Assembly (NCBI RefSeq): GCF_015832195.1
Contig: NC_052018.1
Location: 68,447,666 to 68,511,665, forward strand
Length of the DNA: 64,000 bases
Direction: 5' to 3'
DNA from: Motacilla alba alba
Taxonomy: Eukaryota; Chordata; Aves; Passeriformes; Motacillidae
A program made the position numbers and the translations under genes. Shown here piece by piece: positions 35,146 to 47,294 of this stretch (within the stretch, counting starts at the first letter, position 1; every line of letters starts with the position of its first letter). The notes under the pieces were generated by a model. The model worked only from the letters and a program-made list of their open reading frames with translations. It made no database searches and was not told the origin of the DNA.

Positions 35146-37270
35146 CTGTTTCAGCGATATTAATGTTTGACTATGCCTTTGAATTAATTTTATGATCAGT
35201 ATTTTATTTGAGAGAAATTAATTTTAAGCACAGGATAATATTCTCAGTACTAACTGGTTTCCTTATAGGTCTGTGAACACACAGACAAAGATATAAATAG
35301 GCACTTCTAATGTTTGTCATCCCTCACTGTTAAACAGTATGTTTGGATTTTACACGGAGTCAGGGAAAAGAAAGATAGAAAGGATTTATTTATTTGCTTT
35401 CCCTTACTAATTAGGTGAATGCAATCACCTCTGAACTCTGTAAGAGATGAGAGACTGCATTCTACAGATCAGTTGAAGGCTGATCTGCTGAAATGTTCAT
35501 TCTGACAGCATTTCTGTCAACAGCTTCCAGGCAGCCTGTAGTAAATTAATGGACACCTGGCCACTGGGTCATGTAAGTTTTCTGTGCCATCATTTCACCT
35601 CAGGCTACAGGCAATTGTTGGTAAACTCGAAATTTTTTTGCCCTTTATATTTGCACTACTCGTAGTTTAATTGGGCTCTAGATCTCTCTTTCGCTTACGA
35701 GATGTTTGCAGGTTACCTCTAAGTTGTATTTTGAATGACGTGTGTTTTGGTTTCTACTCAAGAGTGTAGCTCTATTATATCATCAGATTTTCAAGTATTG
35801 CTCATGTACTGGTCTTGTGTAGCATCTGTAATTTTTTTCTGAAGAGTTCACAAAAGCAAAAAGAGGTAACCATTATTCATGCCAAAGCTAATTATATTTT
35901 CAGAGTTCACACATAATTTTCTTGAACATATTTTTGATAAATGAATAATATGTCATCCTAAGAAGAGACTTTCCAGAACTTAGTTCATGCAAAAGCACAT
36001 AATTTTCTTCTCATAAATCTGGAATTTCCGTGATAGTGTGCTGTGCTGTGAGGAAATACGTGAAAGTTATATAAACTAGCACATAAAACTTCCCTGTAAT
36101 CCGACTTGAAAAACCATGCACAGCAGTTGGCATAATTCTATCAGCAGCATATTCTATCAGGAGGTATCAAAAACACAAAGGCCAGGAGTATGACTATAAA
36201 TTGTCTTAGAGAGGACTGAAATTATGTGTATTACATCACTGCTCAAACTATACTGAAAGTAGAAACATCTGAGTCATTAATCAGTTTTGAGCAAGCTGAA
36301 GAGACACGAGGGAGATTGCTGTGCTGAGGTATGAAGATAGAGCTTGGATTGTGAGAAAAGCAAATGGAGATATTGTTGGTGTTCTGGTGAGGCTGGGGAA
36401 AGGATTTGCTGTATTATTAAAGTATTATACCACATTGGGCAGCAGGGATGGAATTCCAAAGCTGGACATACATTGAGGTTCTGTCAGCAGTGGATTTTCT
36501 TTGACTCCTGGCATGAGAAAAAAAGGAAAAAAACATTAGCCTGTTGTGTCCTATGAGAAGGAGAAAAGGGTGATTCATATTACTTCTGGTTCTTGGTCTT
36601 ACTCTTCCCCATTATGTTTCTTATGAAGTCTAAAATTATAACCTTGAAAATATTGTAAAATAGTTACTTGGAATGACTGTGGAGACAGTCTTTCAGGAGA
36701 TCTCACTGTACTTCATAGTTAGAAGCAAGTAATACAGAATCAGCTGCATATCATGGACAGCAGGAGTATTTTCTTAACAGCAAGTCATCAGCAGGGACTA
36801 AGGCATCATGTCCTTTAGTGATAGTTTATCAAACAATTTCTCTGGAAGAAGTTAAGTCACAGAAATTTAGTATTTTTCATATTTTCTAGCATATGCCTTA
36901 TAAAGCAGTTTAGATCACCAGAGGGTCTCTATCGACACTGACCTCAATGACAGGGAAGAATTTTAATACAAATATTGGACATTCAAGTCTTCAAATACTA
37001 TAGAAGGAAAAAAGGATAATGCTGAGATCTCTAGGCAACTTTTCCAGTTTCCCAGGTAGGAGGTGAAAACTTCTATCTCAGAATCAGGAGCATTGAACTT
37101 GATCTCTGCTGAGCTTGACAAACATTTACACTTTGTGTCACTGCTGTTTGCATTACACATCCATTACAGGATTCTGTTGTACTTGACACAACCTTGTATA
37201 ATTTTGGTCAATGGCCAAAATTTTCTAGCAGGTCCCTAGAAATGGAAAAAAATAGACCTGGGAAAACCAG
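35146..37270. other. Unique non-coding DNA, no gene seen
   Basis: No recognised repeat or exon. Short open frames near 36277-36556 on both strands overlap each other and have no domain. Confidence 0.5.
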
Positions 37271-38190
37271 TGCTTCATCCATTCCCATTCCTTTATGGCC
37301 AGACCATCTTTAAATGATCTTTACTGGTGCTTTTTTAACGTATTCTCAGACACTTCAAATGATTTCTACAGCATCCAAAGCAATTTGTTCTAGTGCATTA
37401 CTACCTTTATTGTTAAAAAGGTTTTCCTGACATCTAAACTGAATCTTTCTTGCTGTCATTTAGGAGCACTATTTCTTGCTCTGTGCATGATAAAGTGCAA
37501 ATTGTTCCTTTCCTCTCTGTTGCAGTCTTTTATGTTTTTAAAGGCTACTGTCAGTTGCCTCTACAACCTTATCTCCCCTAGATTTTAAATAACCATTTCA
37601 AATTTTTTTTCTTGGTTTTGATGTTTTCTAAACCTTTGATCATTCACTGGATTGTGCCCAACTGATCAATATGTTTCATGAATTGAGGTGCCTAAAATTG
37701 AGCAATGATCTTAAGATACAGCTACACTGCTGTTTGTACATACTTTTTATCCATTTATGTGCCCTTTTCAAAAATGTCAATGTCTGAGTCATGGTCATGT
37801 TGTAATCCATTTTACCAGAAGGATTTTTTCTGTAGCACTGCTGCCAAATGAGACCTTTCCTAGCTTGTAGTTATGCTACAGACTTCTCATATCAAAATAG
37901 AAGCATTTATATTTGTCTTTACTAAATTTAATCTTATTTTTTCAGGCCTTTTCTCTAGTTTATCAAGATCCAGTTCAATTCTAACCATTAACCTGTTCTC
38001 TTGAAGTTTCATTTTGCTTAACTGCAGCAGCCAGTACTCGAGTCAGTCAGCACTTGTAGAAGTTAAATACGTATGTTTTTCCATTTGACAGTGATCTCAG
38101 TTACAAGTTTTATAGCCAGCTTCTGAGAGTTGTGTCTGGAACACTTGTCCCTAGGTTGTTTACAAAAAATACCATTGTATTAACACATGG
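37271..38190 (-). mobile_element. Old CR1-like LINE fragment, minus strand
   Basis: On the + strand the sequence follows, in order, the antisense landmarks of old CR1/L3-like elements. These are a TTCCTGACATCTAAACTGAA segment near 37426, a segment near 37660 ending in GAGGTGCCTAAAATTGAG, a TCTTTACTAAATTTAATCTT segment near 37916, and TATCAAGATCCAGTTCAATT near 37961. It is heavily diverged, with stops in every frame, and boundaries are approximate. The element itself reads on the minus strand. It is older than the CR1 copy at 13915-14872, judging by divergence from what I remember of the family. Confidence 0.7.
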
Positions 38191-41100
38191 TACTGGTAAT
38201 GAATATCTGTTGCTTCTTCCCTTCTCATGAGTCCTATTTCTCTATTATAGCAAGAAATCAGATTTCTTTGATATGGTTTTTTCTCAATAAATCTTTATTC
38301 ACAGTTGATAGTCTTTTTTTTTCTTCTCGTCACTTGCTTGTTCCTACAATTTTCCTGAAAAATTAAAGTTATATATTTATAATTCAGTTTTTACAGACCA
38401 TACTTTGCTCCAGGAAAGTCTTATTTTGTTTCTCATTAGTCATCCAGTATCACCATATTCCAATAACTCTAAAGAGTAATCACTACAAGATATTGCTAAG
38501 GTCACCTCTTTAAATTATATAGGATAAGGGTTATTGTATCAAATAATTTTAAAGTCTCTGACTTTCACAGCTGTTCACTAAACCCTTTCCTTGTTCTAGG
38601 TTAAAGTAGTATCTTTTTTGTCATTACCAGAACTTGCATCAGTCACCCAATTGCAGATCACATTCATTCTTTGAAAACGTTGAGGCAAGGAATGTCATCC
38701 ATCTGTTCACATTCTTTATGCCATTTACCAATAAATTTCCATCTTTGTTTAACTGTAGCATGATATTTTCCTGCAGCATATATTACATTTCCCACATCAT
38801 TTCCCCTTATCACTTATGTTGTTTCTCTTGTTACTTTTTGTGTCCCCTACTAGCTTGGTCTTTTTTGTGCCTTGTACCTCCTGAATTTGTTCCTTTGTGT
38901 TACTACTCTGTCATCTTCCCTTTGAGTCTGACCTTCTGGTTTCTGCTTTCTGTAAACTTCCCACTGAAGTCTTGAGGTCTTGAGGTCCAAGAAGAACCCG
39001 TATCAGCCAGGCTGATATCCTATTACACTCCTACGCTTCCTTTATAATAAATGGTGTTTCTACTTCTGCTTCTTTGTTTGCCTATATCTTATGTCTTAAA
39101 CTTGCTCTCTATAGTATCCTAAATGCTGAATATGTAAAACAAAAGAATTCTGCCTTCTTGGAAATGTCACAACTTACAGGAGTAAAAAATGCTTTATGAG
39201 AACATCCATAATATGCTCTTGTACCTGTTGAATGAATACTAGTGACAATCAAGGAAAATCATGTCATAAAAGCATAATTTTCAGTTCTTGTTCTTACTGG
39301 ATCAGTCATAAAATTCTTCACCTCAAGGATAAAACTTTAATATTCTAGCTCAAATCATTGATATAAGCAGTATATATAAATATTTATATATTGAAAACAA
39401 CTTAAAGTACCATAAATGCAACTTTAAAATACCTTTTTAGAAGTTCTGTTTTGCTTGACAGAATTTATAGCATCTTCTTAGAATGGAATATACATTGCTA
39501 GTATCCCATAAATATTAAATACCATTCTTGTTCAGAGAATTGAATTGTACAGCTATGAATATCACTATGGTGTTACCTCTAGTGTGAATCAGGTGCCACT
39601 TACAAAGGCATTCTGAGTCAGTTACAAGACCTATACCACAGGTTTAATACATATAGAATTCTGAGTCTCTTCTTGAATATATTCAGAGAGCTTAGTGGCA
39701 AATGTCTGTCTGTTGGATTCTGAGGGAAAATTTATTAAACTTTAAATAATTAATCTATATTACAGGTGACAAGAATTAAGAATTGGTAACTTACTTTCAG
39801 GAAATGTTCTGGATATCCCTATAGCTAATAAAACATTGGCTTTTTATTTTGAAGTTCTGACTCTAGGAGTTCTTAATGGAACATTTTAATGGCATTCTAA
39901 ATGCATTACCAGAAATAAGGCATAAATACTGTTGGATTCTCAGATAAATATTGCTGCTGTTCTCTTAGCATATTGCATATTGGCATTTAAAGTCTGCATG
40001 ACCAGAATCTGAATAATGTCAACTAAAACAAGATGCCTGATAAATGCAAGTTTACAAAGGTCTCAAAAATTATTTTTAGTGCTGTCCTTAAAAGGACGCA
40101 ATAATATGTACCAGATGTGGTCATCTCAAGTAGCTCTCAATATACTTGCCATAAATTTTAGTAAATTAAAAAGTAATACTATATGCTTTAATATATAGTG
40201 AGCCTTCATAAGGCAGAGCTCTTACTTGCATCTCCTTCCATCTGTTGTTAAAATGGTAAAGAATAAGTTAGTGAAGCAACTAGTCACAAAACCCAGGTCC
40301 TGGTTGGAAAACAGATTTGCTGAAGAAGGTGTGCAGGAGAGATTTACTTTCTGCTGTATAGTTTAAACAAATAGGAGGAAAGACCTAAAAATTCCACGTC
40401 ATGTGGTATTTGTTTGCCTTTGAACTTAGAGGGTAACTTACAAAGGATTGGAACAGTTTTGAGACATTTCTCATTTCTGATAAGCAGAGCTGTTTTTAGG
40501 AAGGCAGGGCAGCCAGCTCCTGTTCACCAAAGGTGACAGATAAGGAGACAGCCACTGGTGAGTTAGACTGAAAGACCCAGGGCTTGTGTCAACTTGTACG
40601 AGAGAAACCTAAGATACATAGACCCAATACATGACATAAAACCAAAAACAAGCTATGGGAGACCAGGGGCAGTCACAACACCCTGTAAGGGAGATGCTGC
40701 TTACCTAGAGGAGAACCGGAATCAAATCTAGGGAAATAATAATTGCAGTTGCTGGAGAAAGTCTGGGTTAAATCAAGTTTGAGTCTAGGCCCTCCAAAAT
40801 TGCTGTCCTTACAGGACTCATTCTGCAAGTCTTTGCAAATCAAAAGTTGTGCTGAGGAATAATTAGCCACACGCTATTGCCACCATATTCAATTTACAAC
40901 AGTCCCTGCAAAGTCAGCAACTTGGAGCACAGGAAAAATATTTGTAGGAGATTTCATGTCTCTGGGTTTCAGAGAACTGAAAAAACTTAAAATAATCTTT
41001 CAAAGAAAAAAGAGCTCAGTGTTGGAGACATTCATAGGCTGTATTCAGCTAAAGGAAGGGTAAGTACATGCCATTTCTTTTCAGAAGTGCACAAATCATT

Positions 41101-42335
41101 TGGCAATCATGAGGAAATTCAGTTATACACAAAGTATGATTGTAATTGTATTTCAATCTTTTCCTACTGTAAGGTAAAAAGAAAGGTCTGATTTTTAGGC
41201 AAGATGTCAGAGATTGTTGATTAAGCCAGTTGTTGTGAAATAGTAAAAGGTCAAGACAGCACTTCAATTTAATTTAGTTGTAATTCTCACTGCCTCAATT
41301 TCACATAAAAGAAATCTGTTCTCCTTTCTATTACCTATTACACAGCACTTGCCACACAAGTCACCCCAAATTGCTCCATCACCACAAGTTTGGATGTGCT
41401 GCACCACTGAGACAGAGCAGACACGAGGCTGAGGCTGCTTGCTGAGTTGTGTTTCATGACTGATGGATGATTTGTCCAAGATCCCATTGAGACTCAAGTT
41501 GCTGTGGAGCTTTGGTGTCCTCTCCCACACCCTGGCTGCTCTGCTGCCTTAATATTTAGCTTCTTAAAATGTTCCTTATCCTTCAACCAGAATTTAAGAA
41601 AACCCAAGATACCTGACATGAGCATTTGTTACTGATATTCTTTTAATAGTGATGGTTTTTCTTGGGCATTTCTATGTCATTTTTCTAGAAGTATTTGCCG
41701 TGCAACATGAAAATATCCAGCCTCTTATTTCCCTCAGCACGCACATAAGAATTATTTTTTTAATCTGAGAGAATATGCAAAAATACATTCTTTTCAAGGT
41801 GGGGACAGAAAGGAAAAGATTGAATGAATAAAGGAATTTCAATATCAAGAAGTGCAGCTGCTTTCTGACCATGCCTAATCTGTTATTCAGAAAAAGAGCT
41901 TTTTGCAGGTTGACAGCACTGGGACACAAATGAAAGAAGACACTTTAGAAGTAAATGACAGGAAGAGCTTAAACTGTGATAGTCCGTCACTTGGGTCTTT
42001 AACAGAAGAAGGAAGAATTTATCCAGATTAGCATTAGGCAAGAAACTGGTGGCGCTGCTAGAAAACATCTTGGATTGCATTACTACTACTTAAGCCTGGC
42101 TGACAACAGAATCTTCACTGAACAAGATGTCTCAACTTTAAGGAAATTAGTGTTTAACAGCCATTGACAACCTGCCCAGATCACTTAAGTGAAATGCCAG
42201 TGAAGGGCAGTGACAGAGAAAGGTGTTCGAGTACCTAGTAAACCACTCAGTTAATACTCTCCATTTATTTGCAGAATCAAATAGCATGCTAAGGCAGAGA
42301 GGTAGAAGCCTAGGCAATTTTTTCTCCTTTGTCAC
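38191..42335. other. Unique non-coding DNA, no gene seen
   Basis: T-rich at 38300-38330, TATA-rich near 39370-39395, and a possible stress-element-like site, CCACGTCATGTGG, at 40394-40406. A 113-codon frame at 38634-38975 (+) is Phe/Ser/Cys-rich from T-rich sequence and looks like chance. Confidence 0.5.
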
Positions 42336-42382
42336 GAAAGAAAGAAAGAGAGAAAGAAAGAGAGAAAGAAAGAGAGAAAGAG

Positions 42383-42465
<83 letters not shown>

Positions 42466-42599
42466 AGAAAGAAGGAAAGAAGGAAAGAAGGAAAGAAGGA
42501 AAGAAGGAAAGAAGAAGGAAAGAAAGAAGGAAAGAAGGAAAGAAGGAAAGAAGGAAAGAAGGAAAGAAAGAAGGAAAGAAGGAAAGAAGGAAAGAAGGA

Positions 42600-42667
<68 letters not shown>

Positions 42668-42674
42668 AAAAGAA

Positions 42675-42722
<48 letters not shown>

Positions 42723-42732
42723 AAAAGAAAAG
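42336..42732 (+). repeat. Long GAAA/GGAA homopurine microsatellite, 397 bases
   Basis: The + strand is purine only from 42336 to 42732. It has internal zones: GAAA mixed with GA (42336-42385), almost pure GAAA (42386-42465), AAGG-interspersed units (42466-42600), pure GAAA again (42601-42668), then GAAA with AAAAG interruptions. Such mirror-repeat purine tracts can form triplex (H-DNA) and are usually very variable in length. Long open frames across it on both strands (Lys/Glu/Arg repeats on +, Phe/Ser/Leu repeats on -) follow from the period-4 repeat and are not genes. Confidence 0.95.
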
Positions 42733-45700
42733 TTTGTCATAAAAAAACCTTAGTAATCACTAGGACCTTTTCCAACTTATTGAGTACAGTACTTGAAAGT
42801 CTTACTTTATTCTGTGTTGCTGACCAATCTTGCATTCATAATAGATGACTCCTCAGGTGATGATCCTCAATATCAAGTATGTCAAAAAAAATACCATAGG
42901 GCCAGGAGGAATTTTTGGATCATCTAGATTTATCAAGATTGCTCCAATCTAGTTGAGGCTTAAGGTTTTTCCTATAAGGTAAGGTCTTTCCTTTCCTTTT
43001 CTCCTTCTCACTGAGTTAAAGACATTATATGCACTGTCATCCTGCATGTTCCCATATTTGAAGCAGTGTGCCTACATAGAACACCCAGTGTAGGACTGAC
43101 TTTTGAAGAAAATGTGCCAAACCCTCTTGATGAACATGGTCTTCTGTCTTGGTTCTAGAATTCAGGCCAAGGTCCTGTACTGGACAGTATGTCCCTTGAT
43201 CCTTTGCTAATACCCATTTTATATAGCACTGACAAAACATACCAAACTTCATGTGAAAACAACTGCATTTTTTCTACCTTAAACCTCTCTCCTTTGATCA
43301 GCAATGTTCCATATCTAAGTTTCAATTTATTCATAGCCAGCCTATGCTTTTTAGATTTATCATGTTCTATCTTGAATAACTTCAAAGCAAAAATATTTTT
43401 AAGACCTCCATTTTTTGTATCACAAAGAATGGAAAGCCAAGCTATTGAGCCTATCTGCAGATTGGGTCATTTATGTCTGGATTATAACTATGTTCATGTT
43501 TGATCGAGTGCATATTCACATTAAGCAAACCTTCTTTTTCCAAAATTTCTCATTTCTGAAAATGAAAGGCAAAGAATTGGTTATTTTACCAATCCCTTTA
43601 ATAGTTTTATATCACAAACACTTCTCTCTAAAATTGTCACTGAGGCAAATCAGTTAGAGAAAGAAATAATTTTAAAAATGTCTTAATACAAGAGCAAGTT
43701 TTTTGGTGTTTTTTAAGAATAAAAATACCCAAACAAAGAAAACTTTTAAAATCTGGGTATTTAGATGGATAGACAAGTAATATTTTTAGTTGGTGTAATA
43801 CATAGTAAGTAATGTGTCCTTTTAGTTCAGCCAATTAACTAGAAAATTTGAAATCTGTTGGGAAATAAAAGAGATGAAGCTGCATAAATCAACAGTGAAA
43901 GAAAAACCTTTTAAATTTTGCTATTAAGATAACATAGTACTTGAATCTGAAACCCTGTTATTGAATTTGCTATTGAAGTCTCCATATTAATTAACCTTCA
44001 GTTATTGTTGGTCCTTTAGTGCATTATAAAAACAGGAGAATCTTGTTTTTGTCTTACTCAATTTTCAATAATGAATATTTACACAGAGGGCAATAATTTA
44101 TGTTTTTCTTGTCCTCTCCTAATTTGTATTTGCATTTAGAGCTCATGTCATTGTAGGATATTCTGCACAAGGTAAGATATTTTCAGGCTGTTACTCAGAA
44201 GCATATTAATTAGGAACATCTATGTTTTTATAAAATTGTCTGATAGCCTTGAGAAATACTGCTTAGTTTTTACTGAAAATGCACCTCCTCTAAGGTCACC
44301 AAGTTCACTTCAAATCTTTGGAAATAGAAAGGATACAGCATGGTAAAACCTGTATGTATGCAAAGGACATGATTTAGAGATCTTTGTGAAAGAGTCATAA
44401 ACAGTGATCTTAGCCTATGGTTTGGAGATGTATCAGCATTTCCCATCCAGTGTATGTATAAGCAGTAGCATATAGGGAAGTCAGCAGCAAAAGGAATAGA
44501 CAGTGAGAGACAGCTTGGAATGATTTATGATATGCTGATGATACAGGTTGGCTGGAAACCACATAACACCAACAGGCCATGGTGCAGTTTTACTGCAGTG
44601 ACTGAGAAACAGCTGAGATTGGACTGTAGCTAGATTTGTCATGGAAAACATTGGTGTGACTCTGGAATGTGAAAGCAGGGAAGTCTCTGGAGGAGGCAGC
44701 AGAGATTTAAAAGATCCTTCTTTTGAGTTTGTTACAGGCTGGTTTAAAAGCTTGTGATTTTTAGTTAGATAGGAGCCCAAGGAATTTTTCTGGCCTGAGT
44801 GTTGTGGTAAAAGAATAATTGCTCTTTTATCCCTTTAGGATTACACTAGTGAAATGAAGCACACGTGAAACTTTAACTTAAGTCTAGGCAGAATCTAACA
44901 TTGATTTTCTTGTGACTTACCACATTTTTAAAATTCTGAAAGAAACTAACAAAACCAGCAAACAAAATGAAACGTTTTAAAAGGCCTGGGCCTCATTAAG
45001 AACATATCTGTTCATACTGTAGTTAGAGTCTGAAATGCATGCTGTAGCAAGCCAGGACCAATTTCTTTAGAATCTGCAGTAGGTGATTGCTGATTCTGAC
45101 CTCTAAATAGGGTGTACACCTGTTAAATGTTGTGCCTATCTCACATGCTGAGATATACTGTGCCTCCCAGTGCATTCATTCCCAAGATTTTTTTCAATGA
45201 ATACTGGAACAGAGTGTGTGATAGCTGGTGGAGTTGGACAAAGGATGGTAAAGGGAACACAAAAATTAGAACATCCTTAATTAGTTCACTTCTAGCTAGC
45301 ATGTTCCCATTGAAGACACAGGTGAGGTAGAGGAAAACACAGCCAACACAACATCCATCATGCATTGCTAAAATCTGTTTCATTGTTTGCAGTTAGATCT
45401 TGATTTTTACCTTCCACGAACTAAACTGTGCTAGAAAAAGACTGAATACTCTTCAACAGTGTTTCTCATTTATGCTGACATACAAATCCACATATTTGGA
45501 GGATCATTGAGTACTGTAGGAGAGTTTTAAGAGAAACATTGGCAGTATAAACTCAAAAGCTACACTACTGCAGGATTCCAAAATCCCTTTGGTTGAATGA
45601 CTGAAGTGGGACAGCCACTTAATACCAACACGTATCTAACAGCAACAGTTTGTATTATGTGGTTGCTTCAGGTAATGGAGGCCTGAAGTAACCCAACAAC

Positions 45701-47294
45701 CTGAGATTGCTCTTGATTTAGTGCTAGTTTTGAAGTGGAAAAGTCACTTATCTTCTGATAATTCTGCCAGTTCTTCAGTGAAACAAGGAGATCTCTTTCT
45801 TTCTTTTCCTATCTATTTATGGCACAGACATACCACATAATCAAGAGTTTGATGAGTTTCCAGGGATCTAATAAAATATATTACAATTACATTGCAATCA
45901 AAACACCTGAATAAAATAAAACATTTGAATATTACCCATGAAGTTATCTTCCGTGTTTAAAGTGAAAATTGATCTTAGAATTTCAGGGAGATTTGATTAG
46001 TTGTGTTTTGGGTTGTTTTGAAAAAGTTTTGTTCACCTGTCACTCTTCAAATTCATGTGATTGTTCAACAGTTTTGCACAATGAAGCATATAATTAGCAC
46101 TAAGATTGACTTTACAATTGCTTTTCCGAATTCTTCTGTTCAACACAAGAAGAAAATGTGCCTAAGGAAAAAGGGAAAAAAAACCCTATGGACTAAGTAA
46201 AAAAATGGAGGAGAAAGATCCATAGGGAAAGGAAATATACCTTTAGTAGGTTGGCTGAAACAACTGGAAGAATTAAGCTGTTTGAAAAGACATGGGAGAA
46301 TTTAATGAAGAAATATGCCATCATACTTTTTCAGTTTTGTTTCTTGTTTTCTTCCCCGCTCTTTCATCCTTGCTTCAGGAGATAACATTTTCTTCAGAAA
46401 TGCTGCCCTCCTCACATGCCTCGATCCTTTCTGTTACCACAGCATTACTTCTACAACTAACACCTGCTTCCCAATGCAATGCAGAGAAGCTAGGAAATTA
46501 AAGAAACAAAAGCTTATGGTCTGCGTACATCCTTTTTTTTTCAGAATTGACCTATTTGTAAGGCATTCAGAAGGACTTCTTTAACTCATATTCTGAGTCC
46601 TACCCTGAGTCTCCTCTTGCACCAGCACACTTGTAGCTGTCTTTGGAATTTATCATTTTTAATGTGCCAATTCTTGATGAGTCATTAAGTGGTAACTTTT
46701 ATTGTCATGCCTTAATCCCTGGTTTGTACATGTTGGCAATAGAAGCAGATTTGATTAGGAAATTCAAAATTGTATTATTTCCTAAAAGGTGAAATCTCCT
46801 GCTGTGTTCTCTGCAACATCTTATTTAATTTTTCACTTGTTGGACATTAAACTAAACATTGTGGTATAAATAGTAGTGCTTTAATATCACAGAAGATCTA
46901 TAACAGTAGTTTAGCAACTGATTATATAAGAAATCTGAATTGTAGCCTGAACATGGAAAAATCCCCCTTTTTCATGAATAATATAAATGCATTTTTTCTA
47001 TTTATCAGTAAAATATTTTGAAATGTTTACAGACTACTTTTTGTTTCAGTACAATCTTGAAAAAATTTTATAGGATCAGAAAGAAAACATAGTATGGTAT
47101 TATTAGTAATGAGAATTTATTTTAAAGCAGATTATTCTAAGAAGCTTTGTCATGCTCTGTCAATTTTATTCCTGTATCCATAAAACCTTCCCTTGTCCAA
47201 ACATTTATAGTACCATGATAAAAGTAATTTTTATTGTTTTTTCTGTATGTCTTGAAAAAATCAGGTTTTAGTAGAGGCTGGTGGGCCTTTTTCC
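42733..47294. other. Unique non-coding DNA, no gene seen
   Basis: A CTTTTCCAACTTATTGA segment near 42767 hints at the 3' tail of a CR1 copy, too short to call. Overlapping open frames at 43037-43657 lie on both strands and have no domain. No gene supported. Confidence 0.45.

Noticed and set aside
38634..38975. 113-codon Phe/Ser/Cys-rich open frame
   Set aside because: Composition follows from T/C-rich DNA just beyond an old CR1 remnant; no domain or exon structure.
42147..42753. Long open frames on both strands giving Lys/Glu/Arg or Phe/Ser/Leu repeats
   Set aside because: A four-base repeat without stop codons stays open in several frames. The products are pure repeat translation across the GAAA microsatellite.
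42740..42800. Possible CR1 3' tail after the purine tract
   Set aside because: Only one short segment (CTTTTCCAACTT) resembles the CR1 tail; upstream landmarks are missing.
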